Shown here: positions 42,498 to 52,024 of the stretch, piece after piece
Layout: every line of letters begins with the position of its first letter
Numbering within the stretch: the first letter of the stretch is position 1
Program-made: the position numbers and the translations under genes
Source of the DNA: Deltaproteobacteria bacterium RBG_13_43_22
GTDB lineage: Bacteria > Desulfobacterota > RBG-13-43-22
Length of the DNA: 64,000 nt
NCBI GenBank assembly: GCA_001797675.1
Contig: MGQB01000036.1
Span: forward strand, 62,001-126,000
Direction of reading: 5' to 3'
Notes under the pieces: generated by a model
Database searches by the model: none
What the model was told of the DNA's origin: nothing
Seen by the model: the letters and a program-made list of their open reading frames with translations, nothing else

Positions 42498-44261
42498 TTA
42501 TATTATAGAGGTATTCCGTTTTTTATTTAAAAGTATACCGACAACTGATGCCCTAGATTCGATCAATTCGTCTAAAGACCAAATTATTTTTTCAACCTGA
42601 TACTTTCCTGCTTCAACAACTAATATTGTCCCCTCACTTTCTTTAGCAACTAAAAGAGTCTCTTTACTCTGATTAAGTGAGGAGGTATCAATAATAATCA
42701 CATCAAATTCTTTTTTTACCTGTGCTATTAAATCAAAAAGAAAAGGGATATTTAATAGCACAGTTTTATCTGACCCAATGGCCGCTCCGAATGGAATCAT
42801 ATAGAGATTATCTTCAATCGTTTTAACCCATTTAAGAGCGTCGAATTTTTGAGTATGGACTGTAATAATTGGATCTTTCAAAATAATATCCGATGATTGA
42901 TTATAAACTCTTGAGAGAAAATAATTTTTAAAATTTAGATCGACTAATAATGTTTTAAAGCCACTTTTTGCTAAAGAATATCCAAGACATGCAGTAACAA
43001 GACTTTTACCCTCGCCAACTCCATAACTGGTAATGGTCAAAATCTTAGGTTGATTCATACTGCTAATTTTTATTGAAACCCATAAGTCACTCATGGCAGG
43101 TACAAGCAAAGTAGATTCTGTAGGGGGGAATAATTTATTACCTTTAATCTGTGGAATTACCGCCAACACTTTTTGTCCTGTCCTCGATTTTACCTCGAAA
43201 GGATTTTTAAGAGTATCATCTATATATTCTGCCAAGAAAACTACTATCATCCCTAAAAAACTGCCAATAAATAATGCAAAGATAAGCATTACCTTTCTTC
43301 TTGGAAAATATTTATAATATTTTTTACTTTTTTCAGGAATTTGAGCCTTTTCTAAAATTAAAATATTGGTAATGCTTAGTGCCTTTAAAACTTTAGCCTT
43401 TTCAAGATCGTTTAGAAGAGAAGTATATACATTGACTAAGGCCGTATTTATTCTCGTCAGTTTGGCAAGTTCAACTTGTTTAGTCGATATCTTCTTAAAT
43501 TCTTTTTCTATTAAAGTTATCTGTGCTAAGGCCACCTTAAGGTCTGGATGATTTTCTTTTTTTTCCGTTGATAACTTGGCAATAGATAACTTCGTAGTCA
43601 CAAGTTGGCTAGCGTAATTTGTGGCTATCTCATCAACACTTATAGCCATATTGTTAAGCTTATAATTATTTATATTATTTTCAGAGTTCGTTATAAGCAC
43701 ATTTAGTCTTAAACATTCTTTAGTTAGTATCTCAATGGTTTTTCTTGTTTCTTCCTTATTAATATTCGCAAATAAATTCAAAGAAGTGGTAGTAATCGCT
43801 TCAGATATTTTTACGGCCATGGACGGGCTCGTTGAATAAGCTGCTATTTCAAATACATCGGAATCGCTTATCGATTTAATTTTCAGCCCTATTTTATTGG
43901 AAATAATAGAAAAAAAACTCGATTTCATAAGCTCGATGCTTGTTAATGGCGTCCCATCTTTTTGGGTTAAATTTAATTCCTTTATCACTCGACTTATGGA
44001 ATCTTTGTTTTCCAACAATGTCTTGATAGCAACAGGGATTGTCTGACTTTCTATATAAAGTTTGCCGGGGGCAACAGGAACCGTCGTAGAACTAATATCA
44101 GTGCTCAAGTCTTGTGTTCTTACGACGACCCTGGTGGTGGCCATATACACAGGAGTAGCTGCTAATGCCCAAACAAGAGTCACTATGACGATTACGCTAA
44201 ATACAAATCCAAACAGAATTTTTCTTCCCCAAAGAACCTCCCAATACCTTCTTAATTCCAA
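42498..44261 (-). CDS. Wzc-like chain-length determinant / BY-kinase-type ATPase
   Basis: Inner-membrane co-polymerase. The Wzz domain has two membrane helices (ILFGFVFSVIVIVTLVWAL and VMLIFALFIGSFLGMIVVFL) around a long coiled-coil periplasmic part. The cytoplasmic domain has Walker A TSYGVGEGKSLV, an A'-like LLVDLNFKNY where BY-kinases usually have an Asp-rich box, and Walker B FDVIIIDTSS. The C-terminus (VGILLNKKRNTSII) lacks the tyrosine cluster of autophosphorylating BY-kinases, so kinase activity is doubtful. The frame reaches a GTG at 44270, but that GTG is part of the AAGGAGGTGA ribosome binding site. The TTG at 44261, eight bases after AAGGAGG, is the likely start. Confidence 0.88.
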   Translation of the reverse strand: MELRRYWEVLWGRKILFGFVFSVIVIVTLVWALAATPVYMATTRVVVRTQDLSTDISSTTVPVAPGKLYIESQTIPVAIKTLLENKDSISRVIKELNLTQKDGTPLTSIELMKSSFFSIISNKIGLKIKSISDSDVFEIAAYSTSPSMAVKISEAITTTSLNLFANINKEETRKTIEILTKECLRLNVLITNSENNINNYKLNNMAISVDEIATNYASQLVTTKLSIAKLSTEKKENHPDLKVALAQITLIEKEFKKISTKQVELAKLTRINTALVNVYTSLLNDLEKAKVLKALSITNILILEKAQIPEKSKKYYKYFPRRKVMLIFALFIGSFLGMIVVFLAEYIDDTLKNPFEVKSRTGQKVLAVIPQIKGNKLFPPTESTLLVPAMSDLWVSIKISSMNQPKILTITSYGVGEGKSLVTACLGYSLAKSGFKTLLVDLNFKNYFLSRVYNQSSDIILKDPIITVHTQKFDALKWVKTIEDNLYMIPFGAAIGSDKTVLLNIPFLFDLIAQVKKEFDVIIIDTSSLNQSKETLLVAKESEGTILVVEAGKYQVEKIIWSLDELIESRASVVGILLNKKRNTSII

Positions 44262-44266
44262 TATGG

Positions 44267-44276
44267 TCACCTCCTT
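44267..44276 (-). promoter_or_regulatory. Strong ribosome binding site that sets the Wzc-like start
   Basis: AAGGAGGTGA on the minus strand is a near-perfect anti-16S match. It rules out the in-frame GTG at 44270 as start and points to TTG at 44261. Confidence 0.75.
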
Positions 44277-44325
44277 TTTAAATTCTCATCTCAAAACACA
44301 TTAAATTTTCTCTTTATTATTTTAA

Positions 44326-45843
44326 TCATTGTGTTTGTTGAATAATGACAGGTGTTGTACCTTTACCAAGACTTTCCCATACAGAAAAAGGACTTATTAC
44401 CGATGATACCGTTTGAAATATTCTACTGATATGACCAAGTACATCCTCAACATCGGTAATAAAATTTGTAGAGACATAGACGAGGTCTCCATTTTGAAGG
44501 ATAGTATTTTCATCCCAAATCCCGTGTTTTAGAATTTTTTCGATAGTGAATTTTTTAATTTCGCCTTTTCTGGCCACAAAAACATTATTCCTATTAGCCC
44601 TGGATAAAAATCCGCCGGCTTTACCGATTGCATCTAAAACATTTAACGGTTCCGTATAACTGTAATATCCTGGAGTGGTTACCTCACCAAGGACGATAAC
44701 CCTCTTATTTTCAAATGGAACAAAAACTACATCTTCATTTTGTAAAACAGGATTTTGGCTTGTATCACCGGTTTCTATCATCCTCTGGGGATTTAAAACC
44801 ATAACCGTGGAGGTCTTATTACCATTTCTTATAAGCATGACATTATTTTTATTAGCATTCATTGAAAAACCTCCGGCTTTTGCAATCACTTCTAACAGAT
44901 AAATGGGAGATTCAAAAGAAATATTACCAGGACTTTTAACTTCTCCCAAAACGGTAATTCTTTTTTCCGATTTTGGAACAAAAATAATATCGCTTTTCTT
45001 AACGATCAATTTTTGATCGATATTGCCCTCTTCAAGGATTTTTTTTATGTCGATTTTTTTTGTCTCAATTTTTTCACCGTCTTTCCTTATTACCAAAACT
45101 TGAGTCCTATCGGCATTTGTACTGAACCCTCCAACTTTGGCAATGACATCCAATACCGACATTGGGGATTCTGTAAATTCTCTTTCTAAGCTAACCGAAC
45201 CGGGAGTGGTAACTTCACCCAAAACAATCAACTTGTTTGATTCGGAGGGAACATAGACAATATCATCCTTCATAAGCAGAATATCTTTTGTTTTATCTCC
45301 CCCTAGTGCCATTTTAAGATCAAGATTAAGAACAGTGGAACTAGATTTTTGCTTGCGAATAACTATCACATTACTTCTATCGGAACTTGAAGAAAAACCA
45401 CCGGAACGAGAAATAATTTCCAATATCGATGGTTGACGATCGATATTAAAAACCCCTGGACTTACAACTCCCCCTAAAACAGTGATCTTTTGACTTTGAT
45501 AGGCGGTCAGATTTACCATAACTTGCGGATTTTTAAAATATTTTGAAAGACCTTTTTTAATAATATCCCTCAGTTCAAATACCGTAACACCAGCAGCTTG
45601 AATATCTCCTAAAAGGGGATAACTGATTTTCCCCGAAGGGTCAATCGTAAGCGTAAAACTAAGATCTTCATTTCGATAAACTTTTATTTCTGTTTTATCA
45701 CCCGGACCCAAGATATAATTTGATAAATTGATATCTGGAATAGCACTTTGCGCACTTTCGCCCTTAATTACTTCAGCATTCGATAAATTTATTAAAAATA
45801 AAACTGACATTAGAGTTAAGAGAATCCTTAATTTTATTTTCAT
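44326..45843 (-). CDS. Wza-like outer-membrane polysaccharide export protein with four SLBB repeats
   Basis: Exported protein of 505 residues. Residues 1-23 are a signal peptide. The Poly_export domain has YILGPGDKTEIKVYRNEDL and ISYPLLGDIQAAGVTVFELR. Four SLBB domains follow, each with a G(E/G)V(T/V/K)(T/S)PG core (GGVVSPGVF, GEVTTPGSV, GEVKSPGNI, GEVTTPGYY) and a GGFS/L..A(D/N)R(T/N) turn. E. coli Wza has fewer SLBB domains, so the periplasmic part should be longer. No lipobox cysteine is evident at the signal end. It lies directly before the Wzc-like gene, the standard export pair. Confidence 0.92.
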   Translation of the reverse strand: MKIKLRILLTLMSVLFLINLSNAEVIKGESAQSAIPDINLSNYILGPGDKTEIKVYRNEDLSFTLTIDPSGKISYPLLGDIQAAGVTVFELRDIIKKGLSKYFKNPQVMVNLTAYQSQKITVLGGVVSPGVFNIDRQPSILEIISRSGGFSSSSDRSNVIVIRKQKSSSTVLNLDLKMALGGDKTKDILLMKDDIVYVPSESNKLIVLGEVTTPGSVSLEREFTESPMSVLDVIAKVGGFSTNADRTQVLVIRKDGEKIETKKIDIKKILEEGNIDQKLIVKKSDIIFVPKSEKRITVLGEVKSPGNISFESPIYLLEVIAKAGGFSMNANKNNVMLIRNGNKTSTVMVLNPQRMIETGDTSQNPVLQNEDVVFVPFENKRVIVLGEVTTPGYYSYTEPLNVLDAIGKAGGFLSRANRNNVFVARKGEIKKFTIEKILKHGIWDENTILQNGDLVYVSTNFITDVEDVLGHISRIFQTVSSVISPFSVWESLGKGTTPVIIQQTQ

Positions 45844-45981
45844 AAATAATCCCTTTCTCTTTATATCTATATCTGCATTGGCTTTTAAATCATCTCTTTG
45901 TCAGACAATATAATTTGTTTAAAAAGATCGAAACAACCAGATTGATCCTTCTGCTTGAAGTAGAAGCAAAGATAACAAGTG

Positions 45982-47487
45982 TTAGGTGAGACCCGTTTGT
46001 CGAAAATGCAACCGCATGGCCAACCATTTTAATGACTTATGAATAAATAGGAAGCAACCATCCATAAAGGGTTGGTTAAATACTTTAAGGAATGGCTTGG
46101 AAATTAAAATCTTTAAGATTCTCCGGGAGACTTCATATTTATTCATGTCAATGATAAACTTAAGATAACCCCCTTGGGTCCGTTGGCCAAATGTCTTTTC
46201 ATACATGCTGTCATATAGGATGCCATCCGCTGAGGCTTTTTCATAAAGAGGTGTGCCCGGGAAAAAACTCAACGCATACACCCGGGTGACAAAGGGTCGC
46301 GGCAGTTTAACGAGCAGTTTTACAGTGTCTAATAAATCCTCCCTACTCTCGTAGGGATTTTCAACAATAAAATCATAATAAGGCAGTAACCGGTCTTTAT
46401 AGCTGTTCAGTAATTGCGCAGCCCGTAAGGATTGCGCTGCATTAGCGCAATGTTCTCGTTTATAAAGTTCGATAATCCTTGAACTTCCCGATTGAATTCC
46501 CATGCCTACATTAGTCAATCCCGCACCTACCAGAAGATCGAATTTATCCTTTACTACATTCACGGGAGTTACCAGGATATAAAAAGGCAGCCGAATCTTT
46601 TTTTTATACTGCTCGGTAAAATCTTTAATCTCCTCCAAACTGCGACTGGCAAAGGTGTCGTCGCAAAAACAGATTTCTCCGATAAAAGGGAAAGAATCTC
46701 TTACCCATTCAAGTTCTGCAATTACATTGCCAATATTGCGTTTACGAAAATAGCGCCGTCCATATATTTTCAGGCTCAGAGGGACTTCACCACAGAAGCT
46801 GCAATGGAAGGGGCAGCCCCGGGCCGAAATTATTTGATACGCGGGTTTGGGTGGACCATTTAAATTTAATGGCGGAAAATATTTCATTATATGGGCGTGC
46901 CAATTCTGGATGTTCATCGGCTGAAGAACATCGTCCACAGTCAGATGGTGATCTTCGAAAGAGTAATCGGGGAAAGGGAGAGAGTCCAACTCCTGGGCCA
47001 AAGGGGCAGGACCATTGTTAATCTGTCGTCCGTTCTGTTTCGTCCAGATACCAGGGATATCGGTGAGGTCCTGACCCTTGGACATACGGTTGATCAACTC
47101 TGGAAGAGCGGTCTCCCCTTCTCCCACGCATACCATATCTGCAGTCTCCAAGGATTCCTCTGGGTTAACCGTGGGATGGATCCCTCCCCAGATCACTGGG
47201 GTACTTAAACGACTTTTGAGTTGTTGGGTAAAAACCTTGGCAATTGTGTAGTGATGAGACATCAAGGAAATACCGATTAAATTAGATTCTTGACAAAGAA
47301 CAACGATTTTTTCCATAACATCTGAATCATAACTATAAATACCACCTATAGCCCTGCGGTGTATATCTTTCAAAGTAGGAAGAAAAATCAGTTGTGCCTG
47401 GTGCCCCTGTTGTTTTAGGATCGATGAAAGAATACGTATTCCGACAGCATCCGTACTTAATCCCATACTGATAAAAGTCATTTTCAT
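45982..47487 (-). CDS. B12-binding radical SAM protein 1 of the tandem block
   Basis: A 501-residue enzyme. The N-terminal cobalamin-binding domain has LIGISLMSHHYTIAKVF and VIWGGIHPTVNPEESLETAD, and VGEGETALPELI closes it. The radical SAM cysteines are C225, C229 and C232 in SARGCPFHCSFC, followed by YFRKRNIGNVIAELEWVRD. NVGMGIQSGSSRIIELYKRE and VENPYESREDLLDTVKL are typical barrel elements. It is a close paralogue of the genes at 48837 and 50419. Last gene of the block before wza. Reaction unknown. Confidence 0.88.
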   Translation of the reverse strand: MKMTFISMGLSTDAVGIRILSSILKQQGHQAQLIFLPTLKDIHRRAIGGIYSYDSDVMEKIVVLCQESNLIGISLMSHHYTIAKVFTQQLKSRLSTPVIWGGIHPTVNPEESLETADMVCVGEGETALPELINRMSKGQDLTDIPGIWTKQNGRQINNGPAPLAQELDSLPFPDYSFEDHHLTVDDVLQPMNIQNWHAHIMKYFPPLNLNGPPKPAYQIISARGCPFHCSFCGEVPLSLKIYGRRYFRKRNIGNVIAELEWVRDSFPFIGEICFCDDTFASRSLEEIKDFTEQYKKKIRLPFYILVTPVNVVKDKFDLLVGAGLTNVGMGIQSGSSRIIELYKREHCANAAQSLRAAQLLNSYKDRLLPYYDFIVENPYESREDLLDTVKLLVKLPRPFVTRVYALSFFPGTPLYEKASADGILYDSMYEKTFGQRTQGGYLKFIIDMNKYEVSRRILKILISKPFLKVFNQPFMDGCFLFIHKSLKWLAMRLHFRQTGLT

Positions 47488-47559
47488 TTTCTAATGCATC
47501 CTTTATTCATAAAATTCAAGTTCCTATAAGCGGATAAAAATTAAACAATTGGCAACTAA

Positions 47560-48840
47560 TTATTTTCCTAGTATTTTTAAAAAACCGTTAAAAAGAATTT
47601 CGATAAAATACGACTTTTTATTTGTGTAATACACCGGAAAAAGAAGATTATCTGTATTTTTAATTAAACCTTCTTTTACCGCTATTTTAAAAAGAGGGGT
47701 GTGGGGTTCGATCCGTAAGGAATTAAATTCAAAATGAACCCTGTTTTTCATTCTAACTTTGACTTTAATGTAAAAAGCCATTAGTTTTAAAAAAGTAATA
47801 ACATTCTGCCCAGGAGGATTTTTAAAAAAATTATAGCAAACCTCGATTCCATTAACACTTTTAAGAATATCATAGACTCTTAGAATGTCTTCCATTTTTA
47901 TAGTCTTACCCAATTTTCGGAGAACATCATCAGAAAAACCGTCCGGAGAAAGTATAATCTTCTTACATCCGGCATTTATTAAAAGATCAAAAAAATCCTT
48001 ATTAAGATAACCTTCATGAAACCAGGCTGACCAGGATACCGTAAGCCCTCTTTTGATAATCTCTTTGCATATGGCCTCAGCATGCGACAAAGGCAGATTA
48101 AAGACCGAATCCACGAAAGTAAAGCTTTTGACATTCATATCGAGTACAAGGGATTCTATTTCATCGACCACCTTCACGGGTTCTTTCAATCTATAATTTT
48201 TTCCATTAAGAAAACCGTAGATACAATAAATACACCCCAGTGCACAACCTCTTTTGGTTTCTACTCCAATTGCCTCAGGAATATTCAGATAGGGTTCCAG
48301 AGGAACCAAGTTCTTCTCCGGAAATGAGATATCGGTTAAATTCACTTGATTATTCGGTCCGGTAAAAACCACCTTCCCATTTTCTCTGAAAAAGACCCCT
48401 CTTATTGCAACAGGACTATCGAGATGATTTAATAAATTCGGAAAGGTATTTTCACCCTCAAGAAATATTCCATAATCGATCCGTGGTTCATCTTGCATAA
48501 TCTCGTGTGCAAACATTGAAAAACCTGAGCCGCCTATGACTATCTTGCTTTTTTGGGAGGGGCCAGCTTTTATCACATCTATGATCTTTTTAAGATAACT
48601 ATAATAAAAGATAACCTTTCTCTTGTTAGTGGAGTCTATATTGCGAAGCGACAAACCGATGAGATCAGGGTTGAAATTATTAAGTAGCTCCGACAATTCA
48701 ACCAGATAATTACTTAAAACATTCGTATCAACGACCTTTAGATTGTGTCCTTTTATAGAGGATACAAGACAACTAAGCCCAAGAGGGAAAATTGGGGGTT
48801 CTTTCCCTCCGAGATAGGCCTGAACTAATAAGATATTCAT
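47560..48840 (-). CDS. B12-binding radical SAM protein 2, lipid-biosynthesis-like subtype
   Basis: A 426-residue protein differing from its neighbours. It starts MNILLVQAYLGGKEPPIFPL, has IGLSLRNIDSTNKRKVIFYY and IVIGGSGFSMFAHEIM, then the cysteines C199, C203 and C206 in TKRGCALGCIYC and FADSVFNLPLSHAEAI-like FVDSVFNLPLSHAEAI. From memory this pattern resembles the family named lipid biosynthesis B12-binding/radical SAM protein, but no search was done. The start overlaps the stop of the upstream gene at 48837 by 4 bp. If the subtype is right, it ties the block to a lipid rather than to a sugar. Confidence 0.85.
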   Translation of the reverse strand: MNILLVQAYLGGKEPPIFPLGLSCLVSSIKGHNLKVVDTNVLSNYLVELSELLNNFNPDLIGLSLRNIDSTNKRKVIFYYSYLKKIIDVIKAGPSQKSKIVIGGSGFSMFAHEIMQDEPRIDYGIFLEGENTFPNLLNHLDSPVAIRGVFFRENGKVVFTGPNNQVNLTDISFPEKNLVPLEPYLNIPEAIGVETKRGCALGCIYCIYGFLNGKNYRLKEPVKVVDEIESLVLDMNVKSFTFVDSVFNLPLSHAEAICKEIIKRGLTVSWSAWFHEGYLNKDFFDLLINAGCKKIILSPDGFSDDVLRKLGKTIKMEDILRVYDILKSVNGIEVCYNFFKNPPGQNVITFLKLMAFYIKVKVRMKNRVHFEFNSLRIEPHTPLFKIAVKEGLIKNTDNLLFPVYYTNKKSYFIEILFNGFLKILGK

Positions 48841-50330
48841 TTTATTTTTGTTTTTTTTATAAAATGAAACAATCGTTTAAGTTCTATATAAAAGTGTTTA
48901 AAGAAAGGTTTCAAGATATTGCTGTTTAAAATTCGGACGACCTGTCGATTTACCAGAAATTTAAGCAGGGGACCGGGAAATCTACCACCTTTGGCTAATG
49001 TCATGAGCAGATTGAGGTAACCGGGTTCCCTCATGGTATAACTTTTGGAATAGATTTCCTGTCGGTCATCCTTTAAATATCCATCCTTTTTAGCCATTTG
49101 ATAGAGTTTTGTTCCCGGGTAAAGGACGAGAGAAAAAGGTTGGAGTCGAAACGGTTTGGGGATTTTGGTGATAAATCTAAGGCTCTCTATCTTATCTTCA
49201 TCAGTCTCATAGGGAACATCCAGTATAAAGTCATAACTGGGTGGAAACATTCTGTCTTTAAATTTATTGATTATTTTTATGGCCTTCATCATCACTTCAT
49301 TGGACATATTCTTCCGATTAAACAATTCCTGAATGCGTTTACTGCCACTTTCAAGTCCAAGCTGAAGGTATATTAAACCCGAATCAACCAGCAGTTCCAT
49401 CTTTTCTTCGCTAACCGTTAACGGACTCCCAAGGCAAGAGAAAGGTAGTCCTATCTTTTCTTTATATTCTTTGCAGAACCGTTCCAACTCTTTTAAATTA
49501 CGAGCAAAAAAGGCATCATCCGAGATCCAGATATAACCGATATAAGGCATATTCTTCTTAACCCATAAAAGTTCGCCAATAACATGATCTACCGATCTCC
49601 ATCTCAAATAACCCTGTCCCTCGTATAAACCTTTTATGGTGTCATTAATGCAATAAGTGCATCTATGCGGACATCCTCTACCAGTCATGGTTTGATAACC
49701 AATTTTTTTTAAGTAGGTTGAGACGGTGCCTCTCTCAAGAAACTGGCGTAAAAGGGCATCGGTCATACGAACGATTGCTCCTTTGTACAACACATGGTGG
49801 TCTTTAAGAGAGTAATCCGGAAATGGATATCGGTCTAAATTTCGAGCAAGTTGACCCAGAGGATTTTTTATTAATCTGTCATTAGATTTAATCCATAAAT
49901 TATCGGTGGATAAATAATCGTCGTTATTATCCATCTTTCTAATGAGATCAAGGATCGTTTCCTCGCCATCTCCGACACAGATCATATCCGCATATTCCAA
50001 TGATTCTTCAGGGCGTATAGTAGGATGCACCCCTCCCCAGATTACAGGAATATCGACCGATTTTTTTAGTTTGGAAGTAATTTGGACGGCATTATCAAAA
50101 AAGTTGGTCATTAGGGTGAGACCGATTAAATCGGATCCTGCACATAAAGTCAGAAGTTTTTCCAGTACGCTATCATCATATCGATTAACCCCATGTATAA
50201 GATTATCGCCAAAAGGGTCTGGAAGGAATATCATCTGCGTTTTGTAGCCATTCTGCTTTAAATAGGCCGACATGGTCCTTAACCCAAAAGCGGTAATATC
50301 AGGATAGGGAGAAATTAATGTGATTTTCAT
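48837..50330 (-). CDS. B12-binding radical SAM protein 3 of the tandem block
   Basis: A 497-residue paralogue of the genes at 45982 and 50419. It has ITAFGLRTMSAYLKQNGY, VIWGGVHPTIRPEESLEYAD and VGDGEETILDLI in the cobalamin domain, and cysteines C220, C224 and C227 in TGRGCPHRCTYC. YLRWRSVDHVIGELLWVKK, IWISDDAFFARN and LQLGLESGSKRIQELFNRK follow. The C-terminal 90 residues are basic and hydrophobic-rich. It overlaps the downstream gene by 4 bp. Substrate unknown. Confidence 0.88.
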   Translation of the reverse strand: MKITLISPYPDITAFGLRTMSAYLKQNGYKTQMIFLPDPFGDNLIHGVNRYDDSVLEKLLTLCAGSDLIGLTLMTNFFDNAVQITSKLKKSVDIPVIWGGVHPTIRPEESLEYADMICVGDGEETILDLIRKMDNNDDYLSTDNLWIKSNDRLIKNPLGQLARNLDRYPFPDYSLKDHHVLYKGAIVRMTDALLRQFLERGTVSTYLKKIGYQTMTGRGCPHRCTYCINDTIKGLYEGQGYLRWRSVDHVIGELLWVKKNMPYIGYIWISDDAFFARNLKELERFCKEYKEKIGLPFSCLGSPLTVSEEKMELLVDSGLIYLQLGLESGSKRIQELFNRKNMSNEVMMKAIKIINKFKDRMFPPSYDFILDVPYETDEDKIESLRFITKIPKPFRLQPFSLVLYPGTKLYQMAKKDGYLKDDRQEIYSKSYTMREPGYLNLLMTLAKGGRFPGPLLKFLVNRQVVRILNSNILKPFFKHFYIELKRLFHFIKKTKIK

Positions 50331-50418
50331 CTCATTTCACGACTGAATCGAATTCGTTTTATTGTATAAATTATTTGAGTTGGCAAATTTTGAAATTAAG
50401 TTTACTTGTTAAATATTC

Positions 50419-52011
50419 TCAGGAAGTCTTGGATGTTATTTTAATGACGTATTGATATATTCTTGAAAAGTCACCCTTTATAAACGATCGAAGACCTTTT
50501 GACAAAACAATAAGCATTTCTCCAAAACGGTACATTAACGTATAGATCGAGGAAAGTTTTTTTCTATCAAAAAGTCTTAGAAAAAGAGATTTGGATAATA
50601 ACTTTATAATCCATCTTGGAAAGGATGAGAAACCAGCCAGGTACATTAAAAAATTAATATAAGTCCCTTTGGGGGTATGTAGATGTTTAGAATAAATATT
50701 TTCCCATTCATCTTCTTCTGTTCTGAAAATTCCGTCTTGTTTTGCTTTATCATATAATTCTGTTCCTGGAAAACAGACCAGTGAGGCTCTTTTTAGCCAA
50801 AAAGGCTTACGTAGCTTAAGTACGGTATTCAGTGTTTCAATAACATCCGTGGATGTCTCCCATGGATTATCCAATATCACATGATAACAGGGAGGATATA
50901 TCTTGTTTTTATACTTTTGAAAAACATCAGCAGCTTTTAAAATTGCTTCCTCTGAAACCCATCTTTTGTAAAGATTCTTAGCAGTATTACTGGTAGACTG
51001 TATTCCCATTTCTACAAAAACCAATCCTGCATCTATTAGAACTTCCATCTTTTCGGGGGTTACGGTCGTCGGGCTCGCCTGAATATGGAAAGGCAACCCG
51101 ATAAGCTCTTTATAACTCTTTGAAAACTCAATTATTTCTTTGGTGGACCTCACAAGAAATGTATCATCGAACGGAAAAATACTTTCAACAAAGGGCAGTT
51201 CCCTTTTTACCCATACTAATTCCTCCATAATGTGCGAAATTCCTCTTTTTCTCAAATATCCCTGTCCCTTATATAAGTCAGATAATGTTTTTTCTGCACA
51301 AAAAGTACAATGATGAGGGCATCCGCGAGTGGTCATGGTCTTATAGGAAAGTGTCCGTTTGTATGAATCGTTAAACGAACCTTCCAAATGCGGTTCTAAA
51401 GGAAAAGATCGCTTAATCAATTCTTTACTTAACGGTTCTATCTTTTTTTTAACATTATCGTAAATATACTGTTTATCAGTACCGAAATCATAAAAGGGAA
51501 GCTGGTCTAAATCTCTAATTAGCGGACGTAACGGATTTTTGTAAATCTTACCTGCCCTTTTCACATAAAGGTTCTGAATATGATCATAATTTTTTCCTGT
51601 CTCAATTTTCTCAATAAGTTCCAGTAGGGTTTCCTCGCCTTCTCCGATGCAGACCATATCTGAAAATCGCAGACATTCTTCAGGACTTACCGTTGGATGT
51701 ATTCCTCCCACGATTACAGGAACATCCAAACTTATTTTTATCGCCTGACAAATCTGCATGGCTCGAGCAAGATAATTGCTCATAAATGAAATACCGATTA
51801 ACCCTGATTCTTTGCCTAATTCAATAATCTGTTCAAGAATTAGCTTTTCGTATTCGTATTGATAACCTTTTTGATATTTGTATTTTTCGACACCGCCGGG
51901 AAGAAAAATTATCCTGACATCCTTTCCATGCTTTTTGAGATAGGCTGAAAGTGCCCTTGTACCAAATGCCGATACATCAGGCGGAGTTAAGGCAATTAAG
52001 GTTGTTCTCAT
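50419..52011 (-). CDS. B12-binding radical SAM protein 4 of the tandem block
   Basis: A 530-residue paralogue with VSAFGTRALSAYLKKHG, VIVGGIHPTVSPEECLRFSD and IGEGEETLLELIEKI, then cysteines C231, C235 and C238 in TTRGCPHHCTFC. YLRKRGISHIMEELVWVKRE, FPFDDTFLVRS and VFVEMGIQSTSNTAKNLYKR follow. A spacer insert of about 25 residues between the two domains (PLSKELIKRSFPLEPHLEG) and a longer C-terminal tail set it apart from the copies at 45982 and 48837. Spacing to the next gene upstream is 13 bp. Confidence 0.88.
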   Translation of the reverse strand: MRTTLIALTPPDVSAFGTRALSAYLKKHGKDVRIIFLPGGVEKYKYQKGYQYEYEKLILEQIIELGKESGLIGISFMSNYLARAMQICQAIKISLDVPVIVGGIHPTVSPEECLRFSDMVCIGEGEETLLELIEKIETGKNYDHIQNLYVKRAGKIYKNPLRPLIRDLDQLPFYDFGTDKQYIYDNVKKKIEPLSKELIKRSFPLEPHLEGSFNDSYKRTLSYKTMTTRGCPHHCTFCAEKTLSDLYKGQGYLRKRGISHIMEELVWVKRELPFVESIFPFDDTFLVRSTKEIIEFSKSYKELIGLPFHIQASPTTVTPEKMEVLIDAGLVFVEMGIQSTSNTAKNLYKRWVSEEAILKAADVFQKYKNKIYPPCYHVILDNPWETSTDVIETLNTVLKLRKPFWLKRASLVCFPGTELYDKAKQDGIFRTEEDEWENIYSKHLHTPKGTYINFLMYLAGFSSFPRWIIKLLSKSLFLRLFDRKKLSSIYTLMYRFGEMLIVLSKGLRSFIKGDFSRIYQYVIKITSKTS

Positions 52012-52024
52012 TTTTTTCTTATTT

